Of a DNA stretch of 7,156 nucleotides, positions 1 to 5,776 are shown piece by piece. The notes beneath the pieces were generated by a model. That model did no database searches, was not told the DNA's origin, and worked only from the letters and a program-made list of their open reading frames with translations. The position numbers were made by a program, and so were the translations under genes. Every line of letters begins with the position of its first letter. The stretch's first letter is position 1. The DNA is taken from contig DBNZ01000042.1 in the NCBI GenBank assembly GCA_002299495.1, forward strand, positions 1-7,156, given 5' to 3'. The DNA comes from Methylococcaceae bacterium UBA659. Its GTDB lineage: Bacteria; Pseudomonadota; Gammaproteobacteria; Methylococcales; Methylomonadaceae.

Positions 1-176
1 CCGTAGCCAGAAAAGTCAAACAGCCTTAGGGCTTGAATTTGCTCGTCAAAATAGGCCTGTTCGGCGTAATGGGGGGATTCTTCGTTGATGAACCGCGATT
101 TCAAATACAGATAAGGCGGCGCGTATTCCCTACCCGCTGCCGCAAGACCCGCTACCGGGGCTTGGCGAAGAACGAC
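1..176 (-). pseudogene. Unidentified partial reading frame running off the left edge
   Basis: On the minus strand a frame stays open from an in-frame TGA (complement of 177-179) to the window edge, about 58 codons. The part nearest the edge reads like real protein: it includes SRFINEESPHYAEQAYFDE and ends in LRLFDFSGYG. The first usable start in frame is TTG at 104; upstream of that the translation turns Ala/Gly-rich and less protein-like. Either a gene starts at about 104 and continues beyond the window, or this is the inner part of a gene whose 5' end was lost in a rearrangement. I do not recognise the family. It overlaps plus-strand frames that also look degenerate, so only one of them can be genuine here. 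Confidence 0.3.
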
Positions 177-408
177 TCACTGGCCAACCCGTACCCTGCT
201 CAGGAGGTCATTGTCCGCCGCCTAGGGGCAAATCCGCCCAAACTGGGCTGGAAACCGAGAAGCCGTTTAAAACGGCACGCCAAATGGCGTATGAAATTTT
301 AAAAAATCTGAAAACCATCCGGCCAATCTGGATATCGACTGTTTATTCAGCGATTTCTTAATCAGCGAACATCAAGCGGAGCTTTTGACCCAGCTTGCTA
401 ACGAGTGA
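92..408 (+). pseudogene. Decayed coding remnant, unknown, needing a frameshift
   Basis: One frame is open from 92 to a TAA at 359-361 with no ATG, GTG or TTG near its beginning; its later part reads ETEKPFKTARQMAYEILKNL. A second frame, open from 295 to a TGA at 406-408, reads CLFSDFLISEHQAELLTQLA near its end. The two segments join into a plausible C-terminal end if a frameshift lies in the A-rich stretch around 300-320. A third frame from 33 to 302 has an ATT-region start and a very basic translation and looks like a shadow. I cannot name the family. The most cautious reading is a decayed 3' end of a gene whose front was lost. Confidence 0.25.
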
Positions 409-475
409 GTGGGCAGTTTGAAATAATGCGTCCCTAAAGACGAAACTATCTTTAATGGCTTATTTAACAAACACT

Positions 476-487
476 CATAACGTTATG
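476..487. repeat. Perfect 12-bp palindrome, possible operator
   Basis: CATAACGTTATG is identical to its own reverse complement. It lies about 80 bases upstream of the predicted -35 element of the peptidase promoter, in AT-rich non-coding DNA. A dimeric regulator could bind such a site, but I do not match it to a known regulator, and a 12-bp AT-rich palindrome can occur by chance. Confidence 0.3.
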
Positions 488-567
488 TTTTATATACGCC
501 TTATAAATTAAACCAAAGCTTGTATGCTTTTTAAATGGTTTTATATAACCGGTTTATGTCTTCGAGT

Positions 568-596
568 TTGGTAAACTGAAAAAAAACCCTTACAAT
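568..596 (+). promoter_or_regulatory. Sigma70-type promoter for the peptidase-anmK unit
   Basis: TTGGTA (568-573) and TACAAT (591-596) are separated by 17 bases, matching 4 of 6 and 5 of 6 consensus positions. Transcription would start near 603 and leave a leader of about 50 bases before the GTG at 655. A second, weaker candidate is TTGTGC (606-611) with TATTAT (628-633), spacing 16, which would leave only about 15 bases of leader. Confidence 0.5.
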
Positions 597-654
597 GAAG
601 CCACCTTGTGCAGTACAAAATAATTTTTATTATCAATTGCTTAGCTAACTTATT

Positions 655-1932
655 GTGAAACAAAAAATCATAGCCTCATTATGTTTGGGTGTGGGCTTAG
701 TTATTGCGGCCATGTCCGGCCATGCTAAGCCAACCCATGCTTCAAGCAAAAAACACACCCATGCCAGCGTTAAGCACGGAAAAAAGCATGTGGCCAGCAG
801 CTCGAAACGAGGGAAGTATAAAAAATCGAAGAGATACGTTTCCCATGCCAAAAAAATCGGCAGAAAACTCAGCCATCTTAAGCTAGCGAAAAAATCGACC
901 CACGCAAACATAAGCAACGTGGAACTCCCCGTTCAAATCGATACGGCGTTTTATCCAAAACCCGATTTCATTCCCGATTATCCTTTGGCAAATAGATACC
1001 AAGACAGGCCTATCAAATCGGAAACCGGCCATCGGGTCCATAAAATCATAAAGGTAGGCAATAAACTCAGCCTAATTGAAGAGCCCGCAGTTGATGAATC
1101 CCCTCATCACTACATGACCGCCCAAGGCACTATCCGAACCTCTTTTGCAGAATCGGCCGAGGAAATTGGCCTCCCGGAAAGTCTGATTGAACCATTGGCC
1201 AGCATTTTTGCATGGGATATAGATTTTGCCACCAACTTACGGCATGGGGATCAGTTTACGGTGGTTTATGAACACGACGTTAACGCAGAACCGCTGATTG
1301 TCGCGGCTGAGTTTGTCAACCAAAACAGAATCTTGACCGCAGTCCGATATGTGGACGAAGTAGGCAATAGCCATTACTACACACCTGAAGGTAAAGCAAT
1401 GCGGAAAGCCTTCTTGAGTACGCCGGTCGAGTTTGCCAAAATTAGCTCCCATTTCAACATCAACCGCAAGCACCCTATTCTTAACCGGATTCGCGCCCAT
1501 AACGGAGTTGACTATGCCGCCCGTACCGGTACCCCGGTAAAAACCACGGGTGACGGGACGATAGCATTTTTAGGCCGCAAAGGCGGCTATGGCCAAGTGA
1601 TTATTGTCCAGCATGGTTCACGTTATGAAACCCTCTATGCCCATCTTTCCCGTTTTAAACGGAGCCTCCAGCTAGGGGAAATCGTCAAGCAAGGGGAGAT
1701 TATCGGCTATGTCGGGCAAACCGGCTTAGCGACGGGGCCTCATTTGCATTATGAATTTCGCGTTGACGGCAAACACCGCAATCCCGAGCTCATTCAAAGT
1801 TCGCGTAACGCCATGTCTTTAAACAATCAGTACCTAGCTGATTTTAAACGGCAAGCCCAACCTTTGTTAGCCCAGCTTTACCAAGCCAAAGCGAAATCTT
1901 TATTGGTTAAAAACCAAACTAAAACGGACTAA
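655..1932 (+). CDS. Secreted M23-family peptidoglycan DD-endopeptidase (MepM/LytM-like)
   Basis: This 425-residue zinc endopeptidase should cut peptide bridges in periplasmic peptidoglycan. The GTG start is the first possible one after an in-frame TAA at 646-648, and it gives a clean signal peptide (residues 1-24, Lys-rich front, hydrophobic core, SGHA end). Residues 25-84 are a Lys/His/Ser-rich linker with no acidic residue. Residues about 125-250 resemble the domain that precedes the catalytic part in MepM/Csd3-type enzymes. The M23 domain spans about 265-380: HNGVD supplies H282 and D286, LYAH gives H330, and GPHLHYEF gives H363 and H365. By analogy with LytM, H282, D286 and H365 bind zinc, while H330 and H363 act in catalysis. 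All expected catalytic residues are present. I see no obvious LysM motif. There is no strong ribosome binding site. anmK begins four bases after the stop, so the two are probably one transcript. Confidence 0.92.
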   Translation: MKQKIIASLCLGVGLVIAAMSGHAKPTHASSKKHTHASVKHGKKHVASSSKRGKYKKSKRYVSHAKKIGRKLSHLKLAKKSTHANISNVELPVQIDTAFYPKPDFIPDYPLANRYQDRPIKSETGHRVHKIIKVGNKLSLIEEPAVDESPHHYMTAQGTIRTSFAESAEEIGLPESLIEPLASIFAWDIDFATNLRHGDQFTVVYEHDVNAEPLIVAAEFVNQNRILTAVRYVDEVGNSHYYTPEGKAMRKAFLSTPVEFAKISSHFNINRKHPILNRIRAHNGVDYAARTGTPVKTTGDGTIAFLGRKGGYGQVIIVQHGSRYETLYAHLSRFKRSLQLGEIVKQGEIIGYVGQTGLATGPHLHYEFRVDGKHRNPELIQSSRNAMSLNNQYLADFKRQAQPLLAQLYQAKAKSLLVKNQTKTD

Positions 1933-1936
1933 GACA

Positions 1937-3058
1937 TTGCGTGAGCTTTATATCGGCTTGATGTCAGGAACCAGCACCGATGGCGTCGATGCGGCGTTAG
2001 TCGATTTTGGATCCGATACCGTCGAATTAATCGATTTTGTGTTCCATCCTTTTGACGCCGAGTTAAGGGCCGCGATCCAGAGCCTGAGCAACATCAATAA
2101 TAAGGTTTCCTTAATAGAGTACGGCAGCATTGACTGCCAGCTAGGTCATTTGTTTGCCGCTACGGCCAATCTTTTAATAGCCAATAACAGAGATTATATC
2201 AATAACATAAAAGCCATCGGCAGCCACGGTCAAACCGTTTGCCATCACCCCAATGGCCTATTCCCGTTTTCCCTTCAGATTGGCGATCCGAATATCATCG
2301 CCGAAAAAACCGGCATCACCACTGTTGCCGATTTTAGAAGGCGCGACATGGCCTGTAACGGCCAGGGAGCCCCCCTGGTACCGGCCTTCCACCAAGCCAT
2401 TTTCAGACATCCCACTCTTAACCGTTGCATAGTCAATATTGGCGGCATCGCCAACATCACTGTATTACCCGCCCCCAAAAACCCCGATCAAAAAGTTTTT
2501 GGGTTCGACACCGGCCCAGGCAATACGTTGATGGATGGATGGATATTTCGTCATCAGAACCTCCCTTTCGACCGTAATGGCGATTGGGCGAAGACTGGGG
2601 AAATTGACCACCTATTGGTCGGGAAACTTAAACAAGACGCTTATTTCCGGCTCCCCCCCCCTAAAAGTACGGGAAAAGAATATTTTTCGCTGTCATGGCT
2701 AGAGAATTTTATATCCGGAGCTAACCGTCCTCCGGAAAATATTCAAGCCAGTCTATGCCAGTTGACCGCAATTAGCATTTGTGAAGCCATCCTAGACTAT
2801 GCCCCAATGACTGAGGGAGTGTTGATATGCGGAGGGGGCGCCCATAATGGCTTGTTGCTTGATATGATCAGAAAACAGTTGGCTTGCCCTGTAGCGTCCA
2901 CCGCCTATTACGGCATCAATCCTGACCATGTTGAAGCCATGGCTTTTGCCTGGCTGGCCAGACAAACCCTAAAAGGTTTGCCTGGTAATCTAACGGAAGT
3001 GACCGGTTCGGAGCAACCTAGGTGTTTGGGAGGAATTTATAATGCGAAAACAAATTAA
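1937..3058 (+). CDS. anmK: Anhydro-N-acetylmuramic acid kinase AnmK
   Basis: AnmK converts 1,6-anhydro-MurNAc, released by lytic transglycosylases, to MurNAc-6-phosphate with ATP in the cytoplasm, feeding cell-wall recycling. The 373 residues match the family's usual length of about 370. Signature motifs are in order: GLMSGTSTDGVD at 7-18 (nucleotide binding), SHGQT at 96-100, ADFRRRD at 131-137, NIGGIAN at 167-173, GFDTGPGN at 189-196, CGGGAHN at 298-304 and EAMAFAWLA at 333-341. The start is TTG at 1937, chosen because the family's N-terminal motif begins only six residues later and no ATG lies upstream in frame before the peptidase stop. The gap to the peptidase stop is four bases, suggesting translational coupling; no clear Shine-Dalgarno is seen. 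Its stop codon overlaps that of convergent erpA. Confidence 0.96.
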   Translation: MRELYIGLMSGTSTDGVDAALVDFGSDTVELIDFVFHPFDAELRAAIQSLSNINNKVSLIEYGSIDCQLGHLFAATANLLIANNRDYINNIKAIGSHGQTVCHHPNGLFPFSLQIGDPNIIAEKTGITTVADFRRRDMACNGQGAPLVPAFHQAIFRHPTLNRCIVNIGGIANITVLPAPKNPDQKVFGFDTGPGNTLMDGWIFRHQNLPFDRNGDWAKTGEIDHLLVGKLKQDAYFRLPPPKSTGKEYFSLSWLENFISGANRPPENIQASLCQLTAISICEAILDYAPMTEGVLICGGGAHNGLLLDMIRKQLACPVASTAYYGINPDHVEAMAFAWLARQTLKGLPGNLTEVTGSEQPRCLGGIYNAKTN

Positions 3059-3387
3059 GCGGAAAATGACGAGCCACAGCCGCAAGTCGTTTTTGCATTA
3101 GGATTGCGGATGACAAATTGTGAACCTGAAATATCCTCTTTATAGTCAATTTCAGCACCGGTTAGATATTGGACGCTCATCGCATCAATCAGCACAGTGA
3201 CCCCCCCGTTTTCAATAAGCGTGTCGTCCTCATTGATTTCCTCATCGAAGGTAAAGCCATATTGAAAACCGGAGCAGCCACCACCTGATACATAAACCCT
3301 AAGTTTAAGATCGCCATTGCCTTCTTCAGATATCAATTCGCCGACTTTAGTCGCCGCACTGTTTGTAAAAATGATTGGTTTTGACAT
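3055..3387 (-). CDS. erpA: Iron-sulfur cluster carrier protein ErpA (A-type)
   Basis: ErpA is an A-type carrier that passes [Fe-S] clusters to apoproteins, in E. coli notably IspG and IspH of isoprenoid synthesis. With the start at 3387 it has 110 residues, the normal family length. The three cluster-binding cysteines are C38 in SGGGCSGFQYGF and C102 and C104 in TCGCGSSFSA. The motifs LKLRVYVSGGGCSGF and NPNAKTTCGCGSSF match ErpA more closely than IscA or SufA. An ATG 18 bases upstream (3405) is also in frame, but the predicted promoter would start transcription almost on top of it, so 3387 (MSKPIIF) is preferred. The gene converges on anmK with overlapping stop codons, an arrangement known for this neighbourhood in pseudomonads. 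Confidence 0.96.
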   Translation of the reverse strand: MSKPIIFTNSAATKVGELISEEGNGDLKLRVYVSGGGCSGFQYGFTFDEEINEDDTLIENGGVTVLIDAMSVQYLTGAEIDYKEDISGSQFVIRNPNAKTTCGCGSSFSA

Positions 3388-3413
3388 AAGATTTCTATGG
3401 TACAAAGATTAAA

Positions 3414-3442
3414 ATTATGGCTATACCCAGTAATTAAGTCAA
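3414..3442 (-). promoter_or_regulatory. Sigma70-type promoter of erpA
   Basis: Read on the minus strand, TTGACT (complement of 3437-3442) and CATAAT (complement of 3414-3419) are exactly 17 bases apart, each matching 5 of 6 consensus positions. The predicted transcript starts near 3407, leaving about 20 bases before the ATG at 3387. This is the best promoter in the window and supports the shorter ErpA start. Confidence 0.7.
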
Positions 3443-3446
3443 CAAT
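3423..3446 (-). promoter_or_regulatory. Possible IscR type 1 binding site overlapping the erpA promoter
   Basis: On the minus strand the 24 bases read ATTGTTGACT, then TAATTACTGGGTAT. This resembles the type 1 IscR consensus as I recall it (ATASYYGACT half-site, a central W-rich spacer, then a degenerate inverted half ending RRSTAT). The left half agrees at 9 of 10 positions; the right half fits only if one base is missing. It covers the -35 element and most of the spacer, where a repressor would act. IscR represses Fe-S biogenesis genes in E. coli and erpA is in its regulon. No IscR gene is in the window, so this is inference. Confidence 0.4.
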
Positions 3447-3510
3447 TCATTTGGCACAAAAATTCAAACCGCTAAGAACTCGTACCACTTTTTAATATTG
3501 CCAAAAAAGC

Positions 3511-3514
3511 AGGA
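3511..3514 (+). promoter_or_regulatory. Ribosome binding site deciding the start of the small membrane protein
   Basis: AGGA lies four bases upstream of the ATG at 3519, extendable to AGGAAG. The upstream alternative, a TTG at 3498, has no purine-rich sequence before it. This favours the ATG. Confidence 0.5.
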
Positions 3515-3518
3515 AGCC

Positions 3519-4007
3519 ATGCACAAACCAAGCTGCGGACAAATAAATGGAGCCTTGAGATTGACGTGGCTCGTTAGCGCCATTATGTCGATTGGACTGA
3601 TCGCGATAGTAATTGCCTGCCATGCGTTTGAAGACCAGATGATCACGCCCATGCCAGAAGAAAACAGGGTATTGCTAAGAAGCCTGTTATACCTAGTTGC
3701 CATAGTGACTTTCCCTATGACAAACCTTATCAGATACCTACAGATTCATTTGAACAAAACCATACCTATGGTCACGAATGACTATTTTACTGAAGCAAAA
3801 AAACGCTATCTAGCAACAGTTCTGGTGTCCCTAACACTGATGGATAGCATGGGCATTTATGGTTTGGTCATGTTTATGCTAGATGACGGTTTCAATACCC
3901 TTTATATCTTTGTTTTGATGTCTGCGTTAGGTCTTTTTCTCTATCGGCCTAAGGCCGATGAATTTTTGGATATCTTTAACGCTTTAAGCATGAAAAAACC
4001 TAACTAA
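3519..4007 (+). CDS. Small four-helix inner-membrane protein of unknown function
   Basis: This 162-residue protein has no family I can name. Four hydrophobic segments are visible at about 16-36, 52-72, 97-121 and 127-142, so both ends probably face the same side. A charged loop (PEENR) lies between helices 1 and 2, and a polar KKRY stretch precedes helix 3. Helix 3 carries MDSMGIYGLVMFML, which recalls the acidic-residue-plus-YGL pattern of proteolipid subunit c in V-type ATPases, with Asp in place of Glu. This is a resemblance only, and the protein does not have the two-helix-hairpin length of F-type subunit c. A frame-compatible TTG at 3498 would add seven residues. It is divergent from erpA, with 131 bases between the two starts, and ends 33 bases before a terminator. 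No convincing promoter of its own was found. Confidence 0.8.
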   Translation: MHKPSCGQINGALRLTWLVSAIMSIGLIAIVIACHAFEDQMITPMPEENRVLLRSLLYLVAIVTFPMTNLIRYLQIHLNKTIPMVTNDYFTEAKKRYLATVLVSLTLMDSMGIYGLVMFMLDDGFNTLYIFVLMSALGLFLYRPKADEFLDIFNALSMKKPN

Positions 4008-4039
4008 TGCCCTTATGGACCCGCCCTGCCAAAATGGAG

Positions 4040-4060
4040 AAGGGCTTGAAGCCCTTTTTT
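4040..4060 (+). terminator. Intrinsic terminator after the small membrane protein gene
   Basis: AAGGGCT (4040-4046) pairs with AGCCCTT (4050-4056) around a TGA loop and is followed by four further T (4057-4060). It sits 33 bases downstream of the membrane protein stop codon. Confidence 0.8.
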
Positions 4061-4411
4061 AAACCTGAAAACCAACCCGAACCTGTGCGGTTCGACCCAC
4101 TATAATTTTCCTTTGAGGAACTTGCAAAACTATGGCGCAACCATCGAACAAAATTATTTTTGACTCTCTTGTTTGATAAAGTTGGACCTCTGGCGCTTCT
4201 GTTTTATCATTTTGGGGCAGGTTATGTTCTTTTTTGGCCGTTCTGGCTACTAATTCAATAAGTTCCTCTAGCTTTTAAAATACCCAAACCAGCCGCCACC
4301 GGAAGGCTCGTTTATGATCAGGACAATCACCCGCCCCAGCGCCGCCCGCTGCACCTTGCCAGTGTACATCAGTTGCTTGCTGGGCGAACCCAAATACGGC
4401 CGTTGCCGCGG
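4059..4411 (-). pseudogene. Frameshifted reading frame, unknown, possibly a broken gene
   Basis: On the minus strand one frame is open from 4411 to a TAG at 4268-4270 and includes GKVQRAALGRVIVLIINEPS and GGGWFGYFK. A second frame, open from 4274 to a TAA at 4059-4061, begins LEELIELVARTAKKEHNL and later has SKIILFDGCAIVLQVPQRK. The two join smoothly (GYFK to KLEEL) if one A is restored to the A4 run at 4274-4277 as read on the minus strand. The composition looks protein-like throughout. The second frame has no start codon near its beginning, which supports a single broken gene of about 115 codons rather than two. The upstream end is cut by a TGA at 4412-4414, just where transposase remnants begin. 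I cannot name the product. A sequencing error in the A run is an alternative explanation. Confidence 0.45.
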
Positions 4412-4428
4412 TCAGCCGGAAAACCTTT

Positions 4429-4698
4429 ACCGACCCGCACGGGCATATTGAGCAGTATCACCGCGCCATCAAGCAGGTCTGCACTATCGAGAATTTTCAG
4501 GCGCACAGCAAGACCGCCATCCGAGACCATTTGTGCGGCTCTGTCCAGCTTTAGAAACTCAGCGCCATGTTTTCTTCAGACAACGGTTATAGCGTCCAGC
4601 GTAAGCGGTTCAACGGGGTTATTGCGGGCTTCATCGGTAGCCTGATGCCTACCATGAGCCACTTTAGCCCAGATTTTCAGACTGTTGTCAATGCGTAA
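4429..4698 (+). pseudogene. C-terminal remnant of a DDE transposase (IS701/IS4-like), with internal stop
   Basis: From 4438 the plus strand encodes HGHIEQYHRAIKQVCTIENF, the conserved C-terminal signature of IS701/IS4-type transposases, in which the Glu of the IEQYHR segment is normally the third acidic catalytic residue. The same frame meets a TAG at 4552-4554, then continues as SDNGYSVQRKRFNGVI and ends at a natural TAA at 4696-4698. Relatives, as I recall them, have Gln or Lys where the TAG lies, so a single C-to-T change could explain it. The stretch just before the stop seems a few residues shorter than in relatives. The N-terminal two thirds, with the first two catalytic Asp, are absent. 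I could not find terminal inverted repeats, so the element's borders are unknown. It is a dead insertion-sequence fossil, locally GC-richer than the neighbouring AT-rich DNA. Confidence 0.75.
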
Positions 4699-4794
4699 TT
4701 TCTACTCCTTTATGCCCCAGAGGGTAGGCATCCATGCCATCGTTGCACGCGAACCGCTCGCGACACTGTTAAAACACGTTCTGAATACAAACGC
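4699..4794. other. Short non-coding stretch with two small hairpins
   Basis: This gap lies between the transposase remnant and the YcgL gene. It holds GGCATCCATGCC (4727-4738, 5-bp arms) and CGCGA/TCGCG (4748-4752 with 4758-4762, loop of five). The second lies about 32 bases beyond the minus-strand YcgL stop codon but lacks a T run, so I do not call it a terminator. Confidence 0.35.
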
Positions 4795-5046
4795 TCAATT
4801 AACCGTAGTCTTTTCCCTAGCAGGCGGCAGTTGCACAAAAAAGCCTTGCTGTTGCAAACAGACCATGACTTTTTCGGCAGTTTCTTGCGCCAGTTTACGT
4901 TTTGCCGATAATTGCAGCTCCATCACATATTCCAACCGCCCCATACTGCGTAGCAAGGCTTCGGGCACGGCGGCAAAATCGTCTTTTTTATCCAGATAAA
5001 GATAAAGGTATTCGGTTTTTAGGCTTTTATAGATGAAACATTGCAT
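4795..5046 (-). CDS. YcgL domain-containing protein (DUF709)
   Basis: This small cytoplasmic protein of 83 residues matches the YcgL family of gammaproteobacteria, whose function is not established. Conserved features are the N-terminal strand MQCFIYKSLKTEYLYLYLDK, the KKDDF motif at 20-24, VPEALL at 27-32, RKLA at 50-53, and the C-terminal QQGFFVQLPP at 66-75. E. coli YcgL shares the pattern IYRS..YLY..KKDDF..VPE and GYYLQLPPP. The length is slightly short for the family because the tail after the PP motif is only eight residues. The start is supported by AGGG seven bases upstream. It is divergent from the CPBP protease gene, with 67 bases between the two starts. The stop is TGA at 4795-4797, close to decayed insertion-sequence DNA, so the short tail could reflect damage at that border. 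Confidence 0.85.
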   Translation of the reverse strand: MQCFIYKSLKTEYLYLYLDKKDDFAAVPEALLRSMGRLEYVMELQLSAKRKLAQETAEKVMVCLQQQGFFVQLPPAREKTTVN

Positions 5047-5113
5047 AATGACGCCCTAAAATTTCGCCATTTTACCGGCCGCCCTCGCCTTTACCTAAAT
5101 TTCTTAAACGCTT

Positions 5114-5719
5114 ATGAACAAACCAACCGCAAAAAACGACAATTTTTTTCAATTCGCCTGCTTATTTGAGGCTGCGTTGATTCTTGTCGCCGTGTTGCTA
5201 GGATGGATAACCGGCGTGGACCCGTTTCAATCCTTGCATTTTTCCGATACCGCCATCTTTTTCGGGATTATCGGCACGTTGCCGCTTTTTATGATGTTTT
5301 TGTTGATGGAGCACTGGCAACACCCATCGGTCGCCCAAATCAAGCAACTCCTGCTAAGGACCTTAGGGCCAAACCTTAACCGTCTTCATTGGACAGATTT
5401 GTTGATATTGGCCTCCATCGCCGGTTTTTCCGAAGAAGTGTTGTTCAGGGGCGTATTTCAACCCTGGATGGAAATGCATTGGAGCAAGACCACGGCTTTG
5501 ATCGGCAGCAACTTGATTTTTGGCTTTGTCCATGCGGTCACGCCGTTATACCTAGTGCTGGCGGGATTGGTCGGTTGTTATTTGGGCTTGGCATTGGATT
5601 ATGGTGGCGAGCGGAATTTATTGACCCCCATCATTATCCACGCGCTTTACGATTTTTTAGCCCTTATGTCCTTGATGAGGGTGTACCGGGCAAGCTTGGA
5701 ACAATCAAAAACACGGTAA
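5114..5719 (+). CDS. CPBP-family intramembrane metalloprotease
   Basis: This 201-residue integral membrane protein belongs to the CPBP (CAAX protease and bacteriocin-processing, Abi) family, related to Rce1. Three active-site motifs are intact: EEVLFRG with E107, E108 and R112; F136-xxx-H140 in FGFVH; and H176-xxx-D180 in IHALYD, at the position usually written HxxxN/B. Hydrophobic segments lie at about 13-33, 46-65, 94-111, 126-141, 144-161 and 170-188. The substrate is unknown; bacterial members are linked variously to peptide processing, immunity to self-made bacteriocins and membrane-protein cleavage, and no bacteriocin or prenylated-protein gene is nearby. The ATG at 5114 has no visible Shine-Dalgarno; translation starts just after a TTCTTAAACGCTT leader. 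It is divergent from YcgL and convergent with the phosphodiesterase gene. Confidence 0.88.
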   Translation: MNKPTAKNDNFFQFACLFEAALILVAVLLGWITGVDPFQSLHFSDTAIFFGIIGTLPLFMMFLLMEHWQHPSVAQIKQLLLRTLGPNLNRLHWTDLLILASIAGFSEEVLFRGVFQPWMEMHWSKTTALIGSNLIFGFVHAVTPLYLVLAGLVGCYLGLALDYGGERNLLTPIIIHALYDFLALMSLMRVYRASLEQSKTR

Positions 5720-5776
5720 GGAAGCTCTGCACCCGTGCAATATCAAACGAACGCCTAAGAACGTGTTCTGAGCCGT

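Larger units (their letters stand above)
421..654. other. AT-rich non-coding region upstream of the peptidase gene
   Basis: No frame of meaningful length is open across this stretch. It is visibly richer in A and T than the flanking DNA. It contains a perfect 12-bp palindrome at 476-487, a short AACCGGTT palindrome at 547-554, and a sigma70-type promoter at 568-596, listed separately. In related gammaproteobacteria the divergent tyrS gene usually begins about here; no TyrS-like translation is visible on either strand. Confidence 0.6.

Noticed and set aside
33..302. 89-codon plus-strand frame near the left edge
   Set aside because: Its translation is strongly basic with no recognisable motif, and two other frames across the same bases read more like protein. 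I treat it as a shadow.
515..532. AAAGC/GCTTT hairpin followed by T
   Set aside because: The five-base-pair stem is AT-rich with only a short T run and no gene clearly ending before it, so a terminator call is not supported.
4078..4094. CGAACC/GGTTCG hairpin resembling a tRNA T arm
   Set aside because: No acceptor, D or anticodon stem can be built around it.
4115..4268. GAGGAACTT at 4115-4123 and its inverted copy AAGTTCCTC at 4260-4268
   Set aside because: A nine-base match does not extend on either side and the spacing does not fit an insertion-sequence border; chance is likely.
4685..4999. 104-codon plus-strand frame
   Set aside because: Most of it lies antisense to the well-supported YcgL gene and its translation has no family features.
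5758..5769. AGAAC-GT-GTTCT inverted repeat between the CPBP gene and the terminator
   Set aside because: Five-base arms are too short to interpret, and there is no promoter nearby for it to control.
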